A stretch of DNA of 64,000 nucleotides from Acinetobacter haemolyticus CIP 64.3 = MTCC 9819 (GTDB lineage: Bacteria > Pseudomonadota > Gammaproteobacteria > Pseudomonadales > Moraxellaceae), in NCBI RefSeq assembly GCF_000369065.1, contig NZ_KB849806.1:62001-126000 (forward strand), given 5' to 3'. The notes below the pieces were generated by a model. It was not told the DNA's origin. It did no database searches and saw only the letters and a program-made list of their open reading frames with translations. Below, in pieces: positions 18,501 to 25,940 of the stretch. How positions within the stretch are numbered: the stretch's first letter is position 1; each line of letters begins with the position of its first letter. The position numbers and the translations under genes are program-made.

Positions 18501-18766
18501 GTTTGAATGTTCTCTTCGCTAAACAGATACTCGCCACCTTTATAGTTAATGCGGTTAATCTTTTTTAGCTGCTGACGTAGCACCCCTTCCAAAATCACAT
18601 TGGCACTGCGCCCCCCCCTTTCAGCCAGCGCTTGCTCAGGGGTGAGGTACTGATAACCCAAATTGATTAACTGTTGCAGGGCAGGAATTTGCGACAAGTA
18701 CTTTTCGTTAAACTCGAAGCCCGAAGGCTCCGAGTTTGCTGCGTAATTGACTGGAGGTGTGCTCAT
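15503..18766 (-). CDS. hsdR: Type I restriction enzyme HsdR subunit
   Basis: A protein of 1087 residues, full length for HsdR. The N-terminal PD-ExK nuclease region has PDIVLFVNGIPFSVIECKSP. The SF2 motor domain follows with the Walker A region VIWHTQGSGKSLTMV, the DExx box FVLVDESHRTNFG and QAIARVNRLYEGK. It restricts foreign DNA after ATP-driven translocation by the HsdR2M2S complex. It overlaps hsdS and the ygjP-like gene by 4 nt each. Base composition is visibly more GC-rich than the flanking chromosome. Confidence 0.96.
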   Translation of the reverse strand: MSTPPVNYAANSEPSGFEFNEKYLSQIPALQQLINLGYQYLTPEQALAERGGRSANVILEGVLRQQLKKINRINYKGGEYLFSEENIQTAIQKLKNIKFDGLQKTNESIYDLITLGSAMEQTIEGDSKSFTLNYIDWKNPSNNSFHVVAEFSVERARSTDTVRPDIVLFVNGIPFSVIECKSPKVDVEQAVSQNIRNQGDDYIPRLFTYVQQVLAVNKNAAQYATAGTPKKFWGVWKEQEDKPADVDKGVNTALDEDTKAQLFSGEFAAARPFFDALEAEGKRLVTEQDNAIHSLCRPERLLDLVYRFTLFDGGIKKVARYQQYFVIKATIARIKRLTNKGNGAKENRQGGVIWHTQGSGKSLTMVMLTRAMALEPQLINPRIILVTDRDDLDKQLGNTFAACGLSRERATSGRNLVKHLKNKVGLITTLIHKFDKGWVAEKFVDESHDIFVLVDESHRTNFGSLAARMRQMLPNACFLGFTGTPLLKKEKNNFAKFGGLIEPHYTIKQAVADEAVLPLLYEGRHVEMEQNQSAIDLWFERHTADLSKEQKVDLKKKYARAEMLNKADQVIYMRAFDISEHFRANWQGTGFKAQLVAPSKQAALKYQEFLQDIGIVTTEVVISGPDTREGHDEVDEGTTDEVGKFWDKMMKRFGSEEEYTKQIINQFKHGDDPEILIVVDKLLTGFDAPRNTVLYLCRTLREHTLLQAIARVNRLYEGKEFGYIIDYASVLGELDKALTMYEAFEGFDEDDLAGTLTSINEEVFKLPQRYSDLWDLFKAVKNSKDEEAYEVLLADDELREDFYECLSAYSKSLAIALSSEQFIMSSDEKKLQTYKNDLKRFQNLKAAVKLRYAEAIDYRDYEPKIKKLLDTHIQANEVTQLNEPVNIFDEKMFTAVKEEQGVYQAKTTASKADTIAHATKRSISENMDEDPAFYEKFSKLIQAAIDDFKAKRILDLEYLNRVIDIRNKVATKQHDDMPDCIRENDEACAYFGLIKPQFQQVATRNELDDAQLDAIAAQTSLAIQKIIDAYWKVDFWDDADVQKTAMNDIDDFLYDEVKEQYGVMLSLEQMDEIIEKTMQIAKHRRHS

Positions 18767-19989
18767 GCGCTTGCCTCCTGATAAGTCTCCTCAGAGAGGT
18801 GCTGAGAACTGCTCACTTGCCACTCACCAGTAAGCAGCTTTTGCATCAGACCGCGTTTCTGGCTGCGGTATTTTCCAAGGAGCCCTTTTAGTAAATCAAT
18901 TTCCTGCCTTGCCGTGTCTAGTTGGGAGGCTATTTTTACTTGTTCATCCATATCAGGGTAAGGAATTTTAACGGTCTCGAAATCTGTAGAACTAATTTGT
19001 TTGCCGTCACGAATACCAATAACCGCAACCGACAAGTACTTTTCAATAAAAATATATGACTTGAAAAAATGTCGGTAGAAGCCGGAATGTATTTCTTTCC
19101 TTGAGCTAAGTACTGTATAAGCTGGGCTAACAATTCCACGGTAATCAGAATATTCGAGACCTCCTTGGAATGAACGTAGACTAATTACAAAATTCCCCTT
19201 TTCCACTAACTTATAACCTGCTGTGCTGCCCGCAGGTGACATTACTCGGCCACTTAACATTGACCTTGGCACGACGCCTTGGTCTTGAGTTACCGATAAA
19301 AGTTCTTCGTCTGGATGCCCTTTAGAAGAAACTCCAGTAAAAAGTTCTCTTGCATAATAATGATTCCAATCAGGACATTTTTTACTAATAAGGGATTGCG
19401 TTAACCATTCAAACTGCTTTTCCTTGGCTGTAATTAACGCCTCAGTTTTAGCGATGGTGTCGTCCCAAAGAGCTAGCGCACTAGCGATCTTCTTTTGTTC
19501 ACCTTTAGGTGGTATAAGGATTGGCACCTTATTTAGATCCTTTTGGCCTATATTTGCTCTTACCACACCTTGTGAACGTCGGATCATTTCTCTTCGAATA
19601 CTGCTATTGTTGAAACAGTAACCAGCAAATAAAGGATCTAGAAGCTCTTTTTTCTGTCTACCACGAATAACGAAACCGCCAAATGTTATTTCTGCCTCAT
19701 CAAGGTAAACGGATGAAAATGCAATCTCGTCTGGTACTTCTGATGTACGGTTAAATAGAATGTCGCCATATTTTACTGAGTACTCTGCTTTTTGTTTTTC
19801 AGTAATTTCCACCTTCCCAAGAATATTGCACTTTTTCATGAAGTTTCTTTTGAAGATGTCCATTACGTTTACGAACTCAGTGCCAGAGCCGTAGGAATTT
19901 TTATCTGCATTAACACCGTTTTTAAACTCCATAAAGGTACCAAGAGTTGTTAATTTCCAACCGTAAGGCACCGTTTTTAATTTACTCAT
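18763..19989 (-). CDS. hsdS: Type I specificity subunit HsdS
   Basis: A protein of 408 residues with two target recognition domains (about 1-190 and 210-395), each ending in a conserved helix. The first linker is KIASALALWDDTIAKTEALI and the second KIASQLDTARQEIDLLKGLL. It sets the DNA sequence methylated and cut by the HsdMR complex. Overlaps of 4 nt with dinD and hsdR show one translational unit. Confidence 0.95.
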   Translation of the reverse strand: MSKLKTVPYGWKLTTLGTFMEFKNGVNADKNSYGSGTEFVNVMDIFKRNFMKKCNILGKVEITEKQKAEYSVKYGDILFNRTSEVPDEIAFSSVYLDEAEITFGGFVIRGRQKKELLDPLFAGYCFNNSSIRREMIRRSQGVVRANIGQKDLNKVPILIPPKGEQKKIASALALWDDTIAKTEALITAKEKQFEWLTQSLISKKCPDWNHYYARELFTGVSSKGHPDEELLSVTQDQGVVPRSMLSGRVMSPAGSTAGYKLVEKGNFVISLRSFQGGLEYSDYRGIVSPAYTVLSSRKEIHSGFYRHFFKSYIFIEKYLSVAVIGIRDGKQISSTDFETVKIPYPDMDEQVKIASQLDTARQEIDLLKGLLGKYRSQKRGLMQKLLTGEWQVSSSQHLSEETYQEASA

Positions 19990-20831
19990 TGATCACCCTC
20001 CAACTTCTTCTGCGCACGCGCTAACTGGGGAATGCCTTTTTCCGGCGTTGGCAAATCCTCTGGCATAGTGCCGCCTAGCTCTTCAATAGTGGCGCGCACT
20101 TTGGCACCCACTTCAAAATGGGTTTGGTTGGCATGGGCTTTATTGCTGACCTGATCACGCTTTAGCTTCTCTTCTGTTTGCGTGGCGCGGAACAGGTTAG
20201 CAGCAAGCTCGGTACTGCCCATATGGTCGAGGATTTTTTGGCTCTTTTTTAAGCCTTTGTGTTGGTGAATGGCTTTGTTGTCTAACCCACCATACAAGCC
20301 TTTGTAGCCATGGTTTTGGAAAATGGCGTAGTCCAAACCAGACTCAACTCCTGCATCTTTAGCCGCAGCAGCCAGTTGCTTGTTGTGATCGGCCAGTTCA
20401 TTGCGCAACATTAAACGCTTTTGGTCTTCATTAAGTTGCTGAAAGCCAGTGTCATCTTGTAGCTCTTGGCGACGAGTCTGAATGGCAAAATAGGTCTGGC
20501 CATTGGCGATCACCGGCTTGCTGGCATCACCGTTTTGCACAATGAGGTAACAGGCGTAACGGGACAAGGCAAACGAGTCCATTTTGCGCTGGGCACCTGA
20601 GCCAATTTCGACCATCTCGTGGATCTCCACGAAATGGTCTGCCACCGCTTGGCCACTGTTTTCACAGGCTTTTTTGGCTTTCTCGATAACTGGTAAAAAG
20701 TTACGGTACTCTGCATAGTCCAATACTTTCGCCAACTGGCGGGCCAGCCAAATTTCACCACCTTGTTCATTAATCACGCGAATACTTTCAAAACTGGTGT
20801 GTTCTGGTTGGGTAAGCTTTTTGTTACTCAT
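19986..20831 (-). CDS. dinD: DinD-like DNA-damage-inducible protein
   Basis: A 281-residue protein resembling E. coli DinD. A Bro-N-like N-terminal part carries EIWLARQLAKVLDYAEYRNF and FALSRYACYLIVQNGDASKP. The C-terminal part contains HKGLKKSQKILDHMGSTEL and the RATQTEEKL block. DinD inhibits RecA filament activity in E. coli. It is embedded between hsdM and hsdS with 4-nt overlaps on both sides, so it is expressed with the restriction enzyme. Such hsdM-dinD-hsdS orders occur in other bacteria; the job in the operon is unknown. Confidence 0.88.
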   Translation of the reverse strand: MSNKKLTQPEHTSFESIRVINEQGGEIWLARQLAKVLDYAEYRNFLPVIEKAKKACENSGQAVADHFVEIHEMVEIGSGAQRKMDSFALSRYACYLIVQNGDASKPVIANGQTYFAIQTRRQELQDDTGFQQLNEDQKRLMLRNELADHNKQLAAAAKDAGVESGLDYAIFQNHGYKGLYGGLDNKAIHQHKGLKKSQKILDHMGSTELAANLFRATQTEEKLKRDQVSNKAHANQTHFEVGAKVRATIEELGGTMPEDLPTPEKGIPQLARAQKKLEGDQ

Positions 20832-20944
20832 CGCGCACCTCCCACCATTTTCGTGACGTCACGCAATTGGTTTGTAGTGCCGTACTCACACTTAGACACC
20901 ATTTTGTTGGCGTCAACAAAATGGTTGTTGTTCGTCATACTCAT
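20828..20944 (-). CDS. Small ORF overlapping hsdM and dinD (38 aa)
   Basis: An ATG at 20944 overlaps the hsdM stop (ATGA), and a TGA at 20828 overlaps the dinD start (ATGA). The frame encodes 38 residues beginning MSMTNNNHFVDANKMV and ending TKMVGGAR. The exact double overlap mimics the coupling seen across the rest of the operon. The same DNA contains a perfect hairpin (20898-20925) and a palindrome (20852-20863), so the region may instead be a structured spacer. I recognise no family. Whether it is translated is uncertain. Confidence 0.4.
   Translation of the reverse strand: MSMTNNNHFVDANKMVSKCEYGTTNQLRDVTKMVGGAR
20852..20863. repeat. 12-bp palindrome cgtgacgtcacg
   Basis: A perfect palindrome between hsdM and dinD, preceded by accatttt. 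The same octamer begins the hairpin at 20898-20925, so the two structures look like diverged copies of one repeat. Confidence 0.6.
20898..20925. repeat. Perfect 12-bp hairpin between hsdM and dinD
   Basis: Arms accattttgttg (20898-20909) and caacaaaatggt (20914-20925) surround a gcgt loop. There is no T run, so it is not a standard terminator. It may tune the ratio of hsdM to the downstream genes through RNA stability, or bind a protein. Confidence 0.65.
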
Positions 20945-22575
20945 TCAGCCACCTCCGTTGTGTTGCTTTGCGCCTCGTTAGGTACGATATCCTTTAACAG
21001 CGCTGCCATTTTGTTGCGAACCTCGGCAAGTTCGCTTTCAAGGCTGGTGATCTCAGCCTGTACCGCCACAATATCGACCTCAATTTCTTCTTCGAAGGTG
21101 TCGACGTAGCGCGGAATATTCAGGTTAAAGTCGTTCTCTTTGATCTCGTCAAAGGTGGCTAAATGGGCGTATTTTTCTACCTCTTCACGGGCTGTTACCG
21201 CTGCAACAATTTTGTCTAGGTGTTCATCCAGCAGGATGTTTTGGTTTTTCCCTGCTTGGTAGTGGTCTTTGCCGCTGGCATCAACAAACAGCACGTCTTT
21301 GCGGTGTTCATTGGCACCGCCTTTCTCACGTGAGCGGTCAAATATCAGAATTGCCACGGGAATGCCGGTGCTTGGGAATAAGTTGCCGGGCAAACCGATC
21401 ACGGCATCTAATAGGTTTTCCTCAATCAGTTGTTGACGAATACGGCCTTCAGCTGCGCCTCTAAACAGCACACCATGAGGGACTACTACGGCAATACGAC
21501 CTTCTTTTTCAACGGCGGCTTCAACCATATGGCTGATAAAGGCAAAGTCTGCCTTTGATTTAGGTGGTAGACCGCGCCAATAGCGGTTGTATCTGTCGGA
21601 TTCAACGTCTTCTGAACCCCATTTGTCGAGTGAAAACGGTGGGTTGGCAACCACATTATCAAACTTCATCAGTCTGTCATTTTCGACCAGCGCAGGTGAA
21701 GTGAGGGTGTTACACCATTCGATACGAGCAGAGTCGGAACCGTGCAAGAACATGTTCATACGTGCCAGCGCCCAGGTGCTGCCGTTGACTTCCATGCCGT
21801 AGAGTGAGTAATTGCGGTCACCCACTTGGCGTGCGGCTTCAATCAATAAACCGGCTGAGCCACACGCAGGGTCACAAATACGCGCCCCCGATTTTGGTGC
21901 AGATAGACGCGCAACCAGCTCAGAGACTTTATGAGGGGTATAGAATTCACCGGCTTTTTTACCTGCATCGGAGCCAAAACGCTCAATAAGGTAGATGTAG
22001 GTATTACCAATGACATCTTCAGACACGCGCGACGGGCTCATGTCGAGTGCGGGCTTGTTGAAGTCATCCAGCAAGGTTTTTAGGCGACGGTTACGGTCTT
22101 TGGTTTTACCCAAGTTGGCTTCGCTGTTGAAGTCGATGTTACGGAATACGCCTTCTAACTTGGCTTTGTTCGCGGTTTCAATATGCTCTAAAACAATGTT
22201 GATCAGCTCGCCAATGTTGGGTTCGTTTTTACGCTCTAACAATGAATAGTAGTTGGCCAAAAATGTGTCGGTAACAACGGTTTTCTTCTCTTTGGTTGCT
22301 TTGTCTTCTACTTCTTCTGTGAGTTCTACTATTGGCAGTACAAAACGCTCGCGCTCAAGCTTACGTCTGATACGGACGTCGTCGTCACCGTACTGCTTTT
22401 TATATTCTGCGTAGTGGTCATTCCATACATCGGAGATGTATTTTACGAACAGCATTACTAGGATGTAGTCTTTGTATTGCGCAGGGTCTACCGCGCCACG
22501 GAAAGTATCGCATGCAGCCCATGCTGCATTGTTGATGTCTTTTTGTTGAATCTTGTCGTTCATATCTTTAGTCAT
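20941..22575 (-). CDS. hsdM: Type I methyltransferase HsdM
   Basis: A 544-residue N6-adenine methyltransferase. It has an N-terminal HsdM helical domain (about 10-160), the AGEFYTPHKVSELVARL segment, the SAM motif DPACGSAGLLIEA and the catalytic NPPF. It methylates the adenine in the site defined by HsdS. The start at 22575 follows GAGGAATTTAT. It is the first gene of the hsdM / small ORF / dinD / hsdS / hsdR / ygjP operon. Confidence 0.96.
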   Translation of the reverse strand: MTKDMNDKIQQKDINNAAWAACDTFRGAVDPAQYKDYILVMLFVKYISDVWNDHYAEYKKQYGDDDVRIRRKLERERFVLPIVELTEEVEDKATKEKKTVVTDTFLANYYSLLERKNEPNIGELINIVLEHIETANKAKLEGVFRNIDFNSEANLGKTKDRNRRLKTLLDDFNKPALDMSPSRVSEDVIGNTYIYLIERFGSDAGKKAGEFYTPHKVSELVARLSAPKSGARICDPACGSAGLLIEAARQVGDRNYSLYGMEVNGSTWALARMNMFLHGSDSARIEWCNTLTSPALVENDRLMKFDNVVANPPFSLDKWGSEDVESDRYNRYWRGLPPKSKADFAFISHMVEAAVEKEGRIAVVVPHGVLFRGAAEGRIRQQLIEENLLDAVIGLPGNLFPSTGIPVAILIFDRSREKGGANEHRKDVLFVDASGKDHYQAGKNQNILLDEHLDKIVAAVTAREEVEKYAHLATFDEIKENDFNLNIPRYVDTFEEEIEVDIVAVQAEITSLESELAEVRNKMAALLKDIVPNEAQSNTTEVAE

Positions 22576-22606
22576 ATAAATTCCTCAAATCTGGTCAGTG
22601 TCATAA

Positions 22607-22638
22607 AGCGGGGCAGGCTATACCGGTAGCGCCCCGCT
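22607..22638. terminator. GC-rich hairpin before hsdM
   Basis: Arms agcggggc (22607-22614) and gccccgct (22631-22638) lie between the 76-codon gene and hsdM. On the minus strand it is followed by TTTAT. It may be a leaky terminator or attenuator that sets hsdM transcription, because little room is left for a promoter before hsdM. Confidence 0.5.
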
Positions 22639-22655
22639 AGCTGTAAGTTAAAAGG

Positions 22656-22886
22656 TTAAGAATCGAGTACGGCTGATTGAGTCCAAGTAATCGACCGCCC
22701 AAATGGAGGGTAAATCGATGTACTGTCCTTTATGGTGTACCGTGCAATGACTTCACCTTGCTCGTTTAGCTCTTCACATTCATAGGTATCAGTGTCTTGG
22801 CCTTTTCGTTGCGACCACTGACTACTTACGATGTTGAGGGTATGCGACTCGGGTACACCTATTTTCTTTTTGTATTCATCACTCAT
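22656..22886 (-). CDS. Small protein of unknown function (76 aa)
   Basis: A 76-residue polar protein with YKKKIGVPESHTLNIVSSQW and an acidic strand-rich middle. I do not recognise the family. It is followed by a hairpin and then hsdM, and preceded 8 bp upstream by the DUF2188-type gene, so it probably shares a transcript with that gene. It has no signal peptide, no membrane segment and no cysteine pair apart from a single Cys. Confidence 0.6.
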   Translation of the reverse strand: MSDEYKKKIGVPESHTLNIVSSQWSQRKGQDTDTYECEELNEQGEVIARYTIKDSTSIYPPFGRSITWTQSAVLDS

Positions 22887-22894
22887 AAGGGCTT

Positions 22895-23140
22895 CTATCC
22901 TTTAATGTCTTTAGGGTCGTTACCATGGCTATCTTTGCGTTGTATCTGGCCGTCTTTGCCATGTACAACAAGCTCAGAGCCTTCGCGCTTGCTTTGTTCG
23001 CGTGCCGCAGCTTCGGCCTCTCGTTTGGTGCTGTGTACGCTTGAAGCGCGTTCTGCACCGCCTTTTTTGTTCGCCCACCCATCAGGATGTGGTACGACAT
23101 GTCGGGTATTGCCCTTGCTTGATGATGTATTCTTTGCCAT
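22895..23140 (-). CDS. DUF2188-type small protein (81 aa)
   Basis: An 81-residue basic protein with VVPHPDGWANKKGGAERAS, TKREAEAAAREQSKREG and ELVVHGKDGQIQRKDSHGND. This is the typical order of the DUF2188 family (nucleic-acid-associated small proteins of unknown role). It lies 8 bp upstream of the 76-codon gene. Such genes are frequent near restriction genes on islands; no function is known. Confidence 0.75.
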   Translation of the reverse strand: MAKNTSSSKGNTRHVVPHPDGWANKKGGAERASSVHSTKREAEAAAREQSKREGSELVVHGKDGQIQRKDSHGNDPKDIKG

Positions 23141-23233
23141 AATTTAGGCTCCTGTTTTTCAAATGAAACGTGGATTAAAGTTTTGCTAAAAGTGCTGTCA
23201 CACTTTCGGCTCGTCTAAACCCAGTAACTTTCC

Positions 23234-23812
23234 TTACTGGGTATTCACTGCTAAATTCATTAATATTGCGTCAGTTAACACCTCCTTTTTCTTTGCTAAT
23301 GTATTCATTAGCTTCTGCTCGTTGATGGATAATTGGTAAATCTCAATGATCTTTTTCTGCACATCGAGACTAGGGACTACTATCTCCAGATCTTCAAGTG
23401 CAGGTTTGCCAATCATTCTTACTGCCGTGCCTGTTGCCTTACTTTGCAATACTGCTTGTGAAGTCGGTTGATTAATAAACCAGCATAAATACGCAGGCAT
23501 TACCGAATCACTTTCAACCCGAATTCGCAGCAGTGGCGCAGCGATAACAGCATCATTCAACTCTTGGTCAATCAATGCTGCCGTATTGGTTTGACCTCTA
23601 GAGCGAAATGCTAAGTCGTTATGTTTAACTCTGTGATGATCCTTTAAGTCCTGCATAGCAATCTGCACTAGCTCTTGGACATTTAGTCGGTTATCTTCAG
23701 TTAAATCCTTCATCTGGATAACAGAGATATTTCCATTAGTGTCTGGCTCAAGCTTTGACCTAAAAGAGTGCCCCATCTGTACAGAGGCAATTTTTTTCAA
23801 ATTAACTTTCAT
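23234..23812 (-). CDS. Half-size HsdS-like specificity protein
   Basis: A 192-residue protein resembling one target recognition domain plus one helix of type I specificity subunits. It begins MKVNLKKIASVQMGHSFRSK and has NDLAFRSRGQTNTA and the closing helix region VPSLDVQKKIIEIYQLSINE. I chose ATG 23812, which has GAGGTG just upstream. Half-size HsdS proteins can dimerise to replace a full HsdS. It has its own good promoter (23856-23883) and lies upstream of the hsd operon. Whether it works with HsdM here or is a remnant is not known. Confidence 0.75.
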   Translation of the reverse strand: MKVNLKKIASVQMGHSFRSKLEPDTNGNISVIQMKDLTEDNRLNVQELVQIAMQDLKDHHRVKHNDLAFRSRGQTNTAALIDQELNDAVIAAPLLRIRVESDSVMPAYLCWFINQPTSQAVLQSKATGTAVRMIGKPALEDLEIVVPSLDVQKKIIEIYQLSINEQKLMNTLAKKKEVLTDAILMNLAVNTQ

Positions 23813-23855
23813 TATCACCTCAAATGCGTTGTAATGGCGTTTCTGCAATAAATTA

Positions 23856-23883
23856 AGTCTAAATGAGATTTTGTTATTGTCAA
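23856..23883 (-). promoter_or_regulatory. Promoter of the half-size hsdS gene
   Basis: On the minus strand a perfect -35 TTGACA (23883-23878) is followed after 16 bp by TAGACT (23861-23856). It reads toward the half-size hsdS gene, whose start is 44 bp downstream. Confidence 0.65.
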
Positions 23884-24043
23884 CATGAATTTTTACAGAA
23901 ATGGCATTTTTGCACTTTTATTTTAAAAATACTCTTTTAAGAACATAAATTCACGGACATTAAAACAAATAGTACTATCCACAGCAGTTAATATATTTTG
24001 AGTTATACCCCCCATAAATGACTGATTTTGTATCGATAAATAT

Positions 24044-24364
24044 TTATCTATTTTGGCCACATGTTTTTTGATTATTTTTATAGAATTGTTTTTGTCTTCT
24101 AGAATTATGCTTCCAACTTTTTGCTACTGTATAGACATAAGCAGGTAGATCATCCCTTTCATCAGGCAAGCCCGTACCTCGTGCAACACGAAGTTTTAAA
24201 GGATAGTTCTTATATTCAATCAAATGAAGAAAATAAAAACTACGCTCTTGACGTGTGCTGAACTTTTTATGATACACATTTCTCAGATGAGGGTATCGTT
24301 CTCGTATACCGTCATTAGGATGAATATTTTCAGGTTGTAGGTACTGAAATTTCAGTTTTTTCAT
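24044..24364 (-). CDS. Unknown 106-aa protein, left module copy
   Basis: A small basic cytosolic-looking protein with no signal peptide. It shares most of its sequence with the 100-residue protein at 43772-44074. Common blocks include PNDGIR, ERSFYF, HLIEYK, YPLKLRVARG and AKSWKHNS; the C-terminal ends differ. I do not recognise the family. Its strong AGGAGG ribosome binding site lies in the 3' arm of a hairpin, preceded by a 9-codon leader ORF. The gene ends a module of secreted-protein genes. Confidence 0.65.
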   Translation of the reverse strand: MKKLKFQYLQPENIHPNDGIRERYPHLRNVYHKKFSTRQERSFYFLHLIEYKNYPLKLRVARGTGLPDERDDLPAYVYTVAKSWKHNSRRQKQFYKNNQKTCGQNR

Positions 24365-24416
24365 ATTGCCTCCTAGGTCACATTACCTAGAAGGGGTCCT
24401 CTGCGTAGTAGTTCAT
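24365..24416 (-). promoter_or_regulatory. Putative translational attenuator, left copy
   Basis: On the minus strand the leader ORF is followed by arm CCTTCTAGGT (24394-24385), a 6-nt loop and arm ACCTAGGAGG (24378-24369). The pairing is complete with one G-U. The 3' arm contains the AGGAGG ribosome binding site of the 106-codon gene. The leader's stop codon TAG is in the 5' arm, so a ribosome at the end of the leader would open the hairpin. The same layout occurs at 44075-44126. Confidence 0.55.
24387..24416 (-). CDS. 9-residue leader peptide MNYYAEDPF, left copy
   Basis: ATG at 24416 encodes MNYYAEDPF and a TAG stop at 24387. An AAAGG lies about 10 nt upstream. The same peptide is encoded at 44097-44126 with two synonymous codon differences (AAC/AAT and GAC/GAT), which suggests selection for the peptide rather than just the DNA. 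Confidence 0.5.
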   Translation of the reverse strand: MNYYAEDPF

Positions 24417-24486
24417 TGTTTTAAACCTTTAATTTATCGTTGATCCATTGTTTTTAACGAATTCTCTAAGCTGCCAATCCTTCTCT

Positions 24487-24870
24487 TTATTTAAAATAAT
24501 AACTGATGGTCGTATCTTTATGATCTCCCCAGCCTGTCGAGATATCCGTCAATTCAACACCATTTTTCTGGTAACTTTTTACTCGGTATAAATAAGTACG
24601 TGGTGGAGAAATATTATTCGTTCGTACTTTTTCAATAAGAATGAAAGTCTTGTCATCTAACCATTTTACCCTCAATGGTAATGGGTCTTGACATTGTCCC
24701 ATTTCAGCATACATTGCAGCATCTTTACCATTCTTGGAAAATGACAAGCCTGCACATTCTACATCGGGTAAATCTAAGACCAGTCGTTTTCCAACTAAGC
24801 TTTCTTTTGCGCCTGCACTAGCTAATGTTGAAAGGCTTACACATAGTCCTGCGAATATTAATTTTTTCAT
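24487..24870 (-). CDS. Secreted 127-aa protein, left module copy
   Basis: Begins MKKLIFAGLCVSLSTLASA, a clear signal peptide, from ATG 24870; an upstream open extension has no ribosome binding site. The mature protein has the two cysteines of ECAGLSF and GQCQDPLP and ends SYYFK. It is closely similar to the protein at 44190-44573 (shared blocks KRLVLDLPD, KNGKDAAMYAEMGQCQD, VKWLDDKTFILIEKVRTNN). I know no family. It is probably periplasmic and lies within a four-gene module. Confidence 0.7.
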   Translation of the reverse strand: MKKLIFAGLCVSLSTLASAGAKESLVGKRLVLDLPDVECAGLSFSKNGKDAAMYAEMGQCQDPLPLRVKWLDDKTFILIEKVRTNNISPPRTYLYRVKSYQKNGVELTDISTGWGDHKDTTISYYFK

Positions 24871-24898
24871 TTGATATGACTCTTTATTTATTTGGAGG

Positions 24899-25048
24899 TT
24901 AAAACACATTGTCAATAGAGCCACACTGTAAGATGTGCTGTGAGAAATTGACTGGATTGTCATAAAGGCTGATAAAAGTAATCATGTCATTCAGATCAGA
25001 AGTATCTCTTTTACTCGTGACGAGAATTTTTTGAATCTTACGTGCCAT
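24899..25048 (-). pseudogene. 49-codon remnant of the 253-aa secreted protein
   Basis: ATG 25048 opens MARKIQKILVTS and joins directly to KRDTSDLNDM, ending CGSIDNVF. These correspond to the first 12 and last 37 residues of the 253-residue protein at 44602-45363 (MRCMIKEFLVTS and KRDTSYLNDM to CGFIDNVF). About 200 codons are missing by an in-frame deletion that also removed most of the signal peptide. It is probably non-functional. Confidence 0.75.
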
Positions 25049-25071
25049 TTTGTTGTTGTCCTTATTTTCGA

Positions 25072-25782
25072 TTAACGATCATTCACATTAAACCAGTATG
25101 AATATTCTTTAGGTTGACCATTCACTAAGACATTACTGAGTTTGACATCATAAATGATATTGTTTTTTAAACCATCGAAGTAGAACTGGATATTATTTGG
25201 AATCCCCATACCAAGATTGTCATAGCTAATATCTCTAATTTTTTGCTCACCACCACCTCGCTCTGTTACCACCAGTTTTGCTTTGGAATAATCTACATTT
25301 TGATTCGCCCAATAGTCATTTTGATCAATGAGGATAGAAACAGAAAGTATTGCTCCTTTCATAAAGTATTTCGAAGGATAGTTGTGATATGGATAAGCAA
25401 TCACACCAAGTTTTGCAGTGGTTGGATTCTTCTGGAAATAAATTGTTTTATGAGAAGTCCCAACCACATAAGGAAATTGAGTATCTTTAATTGATGGTGC
25501 ATTGACTGAACCATAAGCAGACTTTTCCATAAATGGATTAATGATCCACCTACGATGACCAACATTATTTGCTACAACATTCAATTTATCATGTGTCATA
25601 TTTCTAACACTTTCGGCAGGCGAATAATCATACATGATTGATCTCACACCCATTTCAAGATTACTGGTGCTTGCACCAACAGCACCAATATCAGAGTAGC
25701 AGTCTGTGTTAGGTTCTGGATAATGGGTCAAGATATTGTTTGCAGCAAGAATAAGAGCGGTCTGCATCATGCCAATTAACAA
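25072..25782 (-). pseudogene. Truncated CAP-domain lipoprotein, left module copy
   Basis: The open frame of 236 codons matches the C-terminal CAP/SCP domain of the 527-residue lipoprotein at 45387-46970. Both share MQTALILAANNILTHYPE, YSDIGAVGA, AYGSVNAPS, GVIAYPYHNYP and the end KEYSYWFNVNDR. Homology stops near 25770, at gtctgcatcat. The lipoprotein signal, the repeat domains and the first CAP strand are missing. Without an export signal it is unlikely to function. Integrase 2 begins 160 bp beyond the break. Confidence 0.8.
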
Positions 25783-25887
25783 TCTAACCTTCTATAAATA
25801 CAAATCACATTACAACCTATCCAATTGATTCAACGATATTTTTATTCTAACCTTCCATAACAATGTAATACATGCAATTACCAATTT

Positions 25888-25937
25888 TTGTGAGTAAGAT
25901 TGTGAGTAAGCCCTTTCAAAAATAGCGTTACTCACAA
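25888..25937. repeat. Three TTGTGAGTAA repeats upstream of integrase 2
   Basis: ttgtgagtaag occurs at 25888-25898 and 25900-25910, and the inverted form ttactcacaa at 25928-25937, ending 3 bp before the integrase start codon. These could be integrase arm sites or an autoregulatory operator. Confidence 0.6.
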
Positions 25938-25940
25938 CAT

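Noticed and set aside
24870..24963. N-terminal extension of the left 127-aa secreted protein
   Set aside because: The extension would hide a perfect signal peptide and overlaps the remnant gene; the paralogue supports the same internal start.
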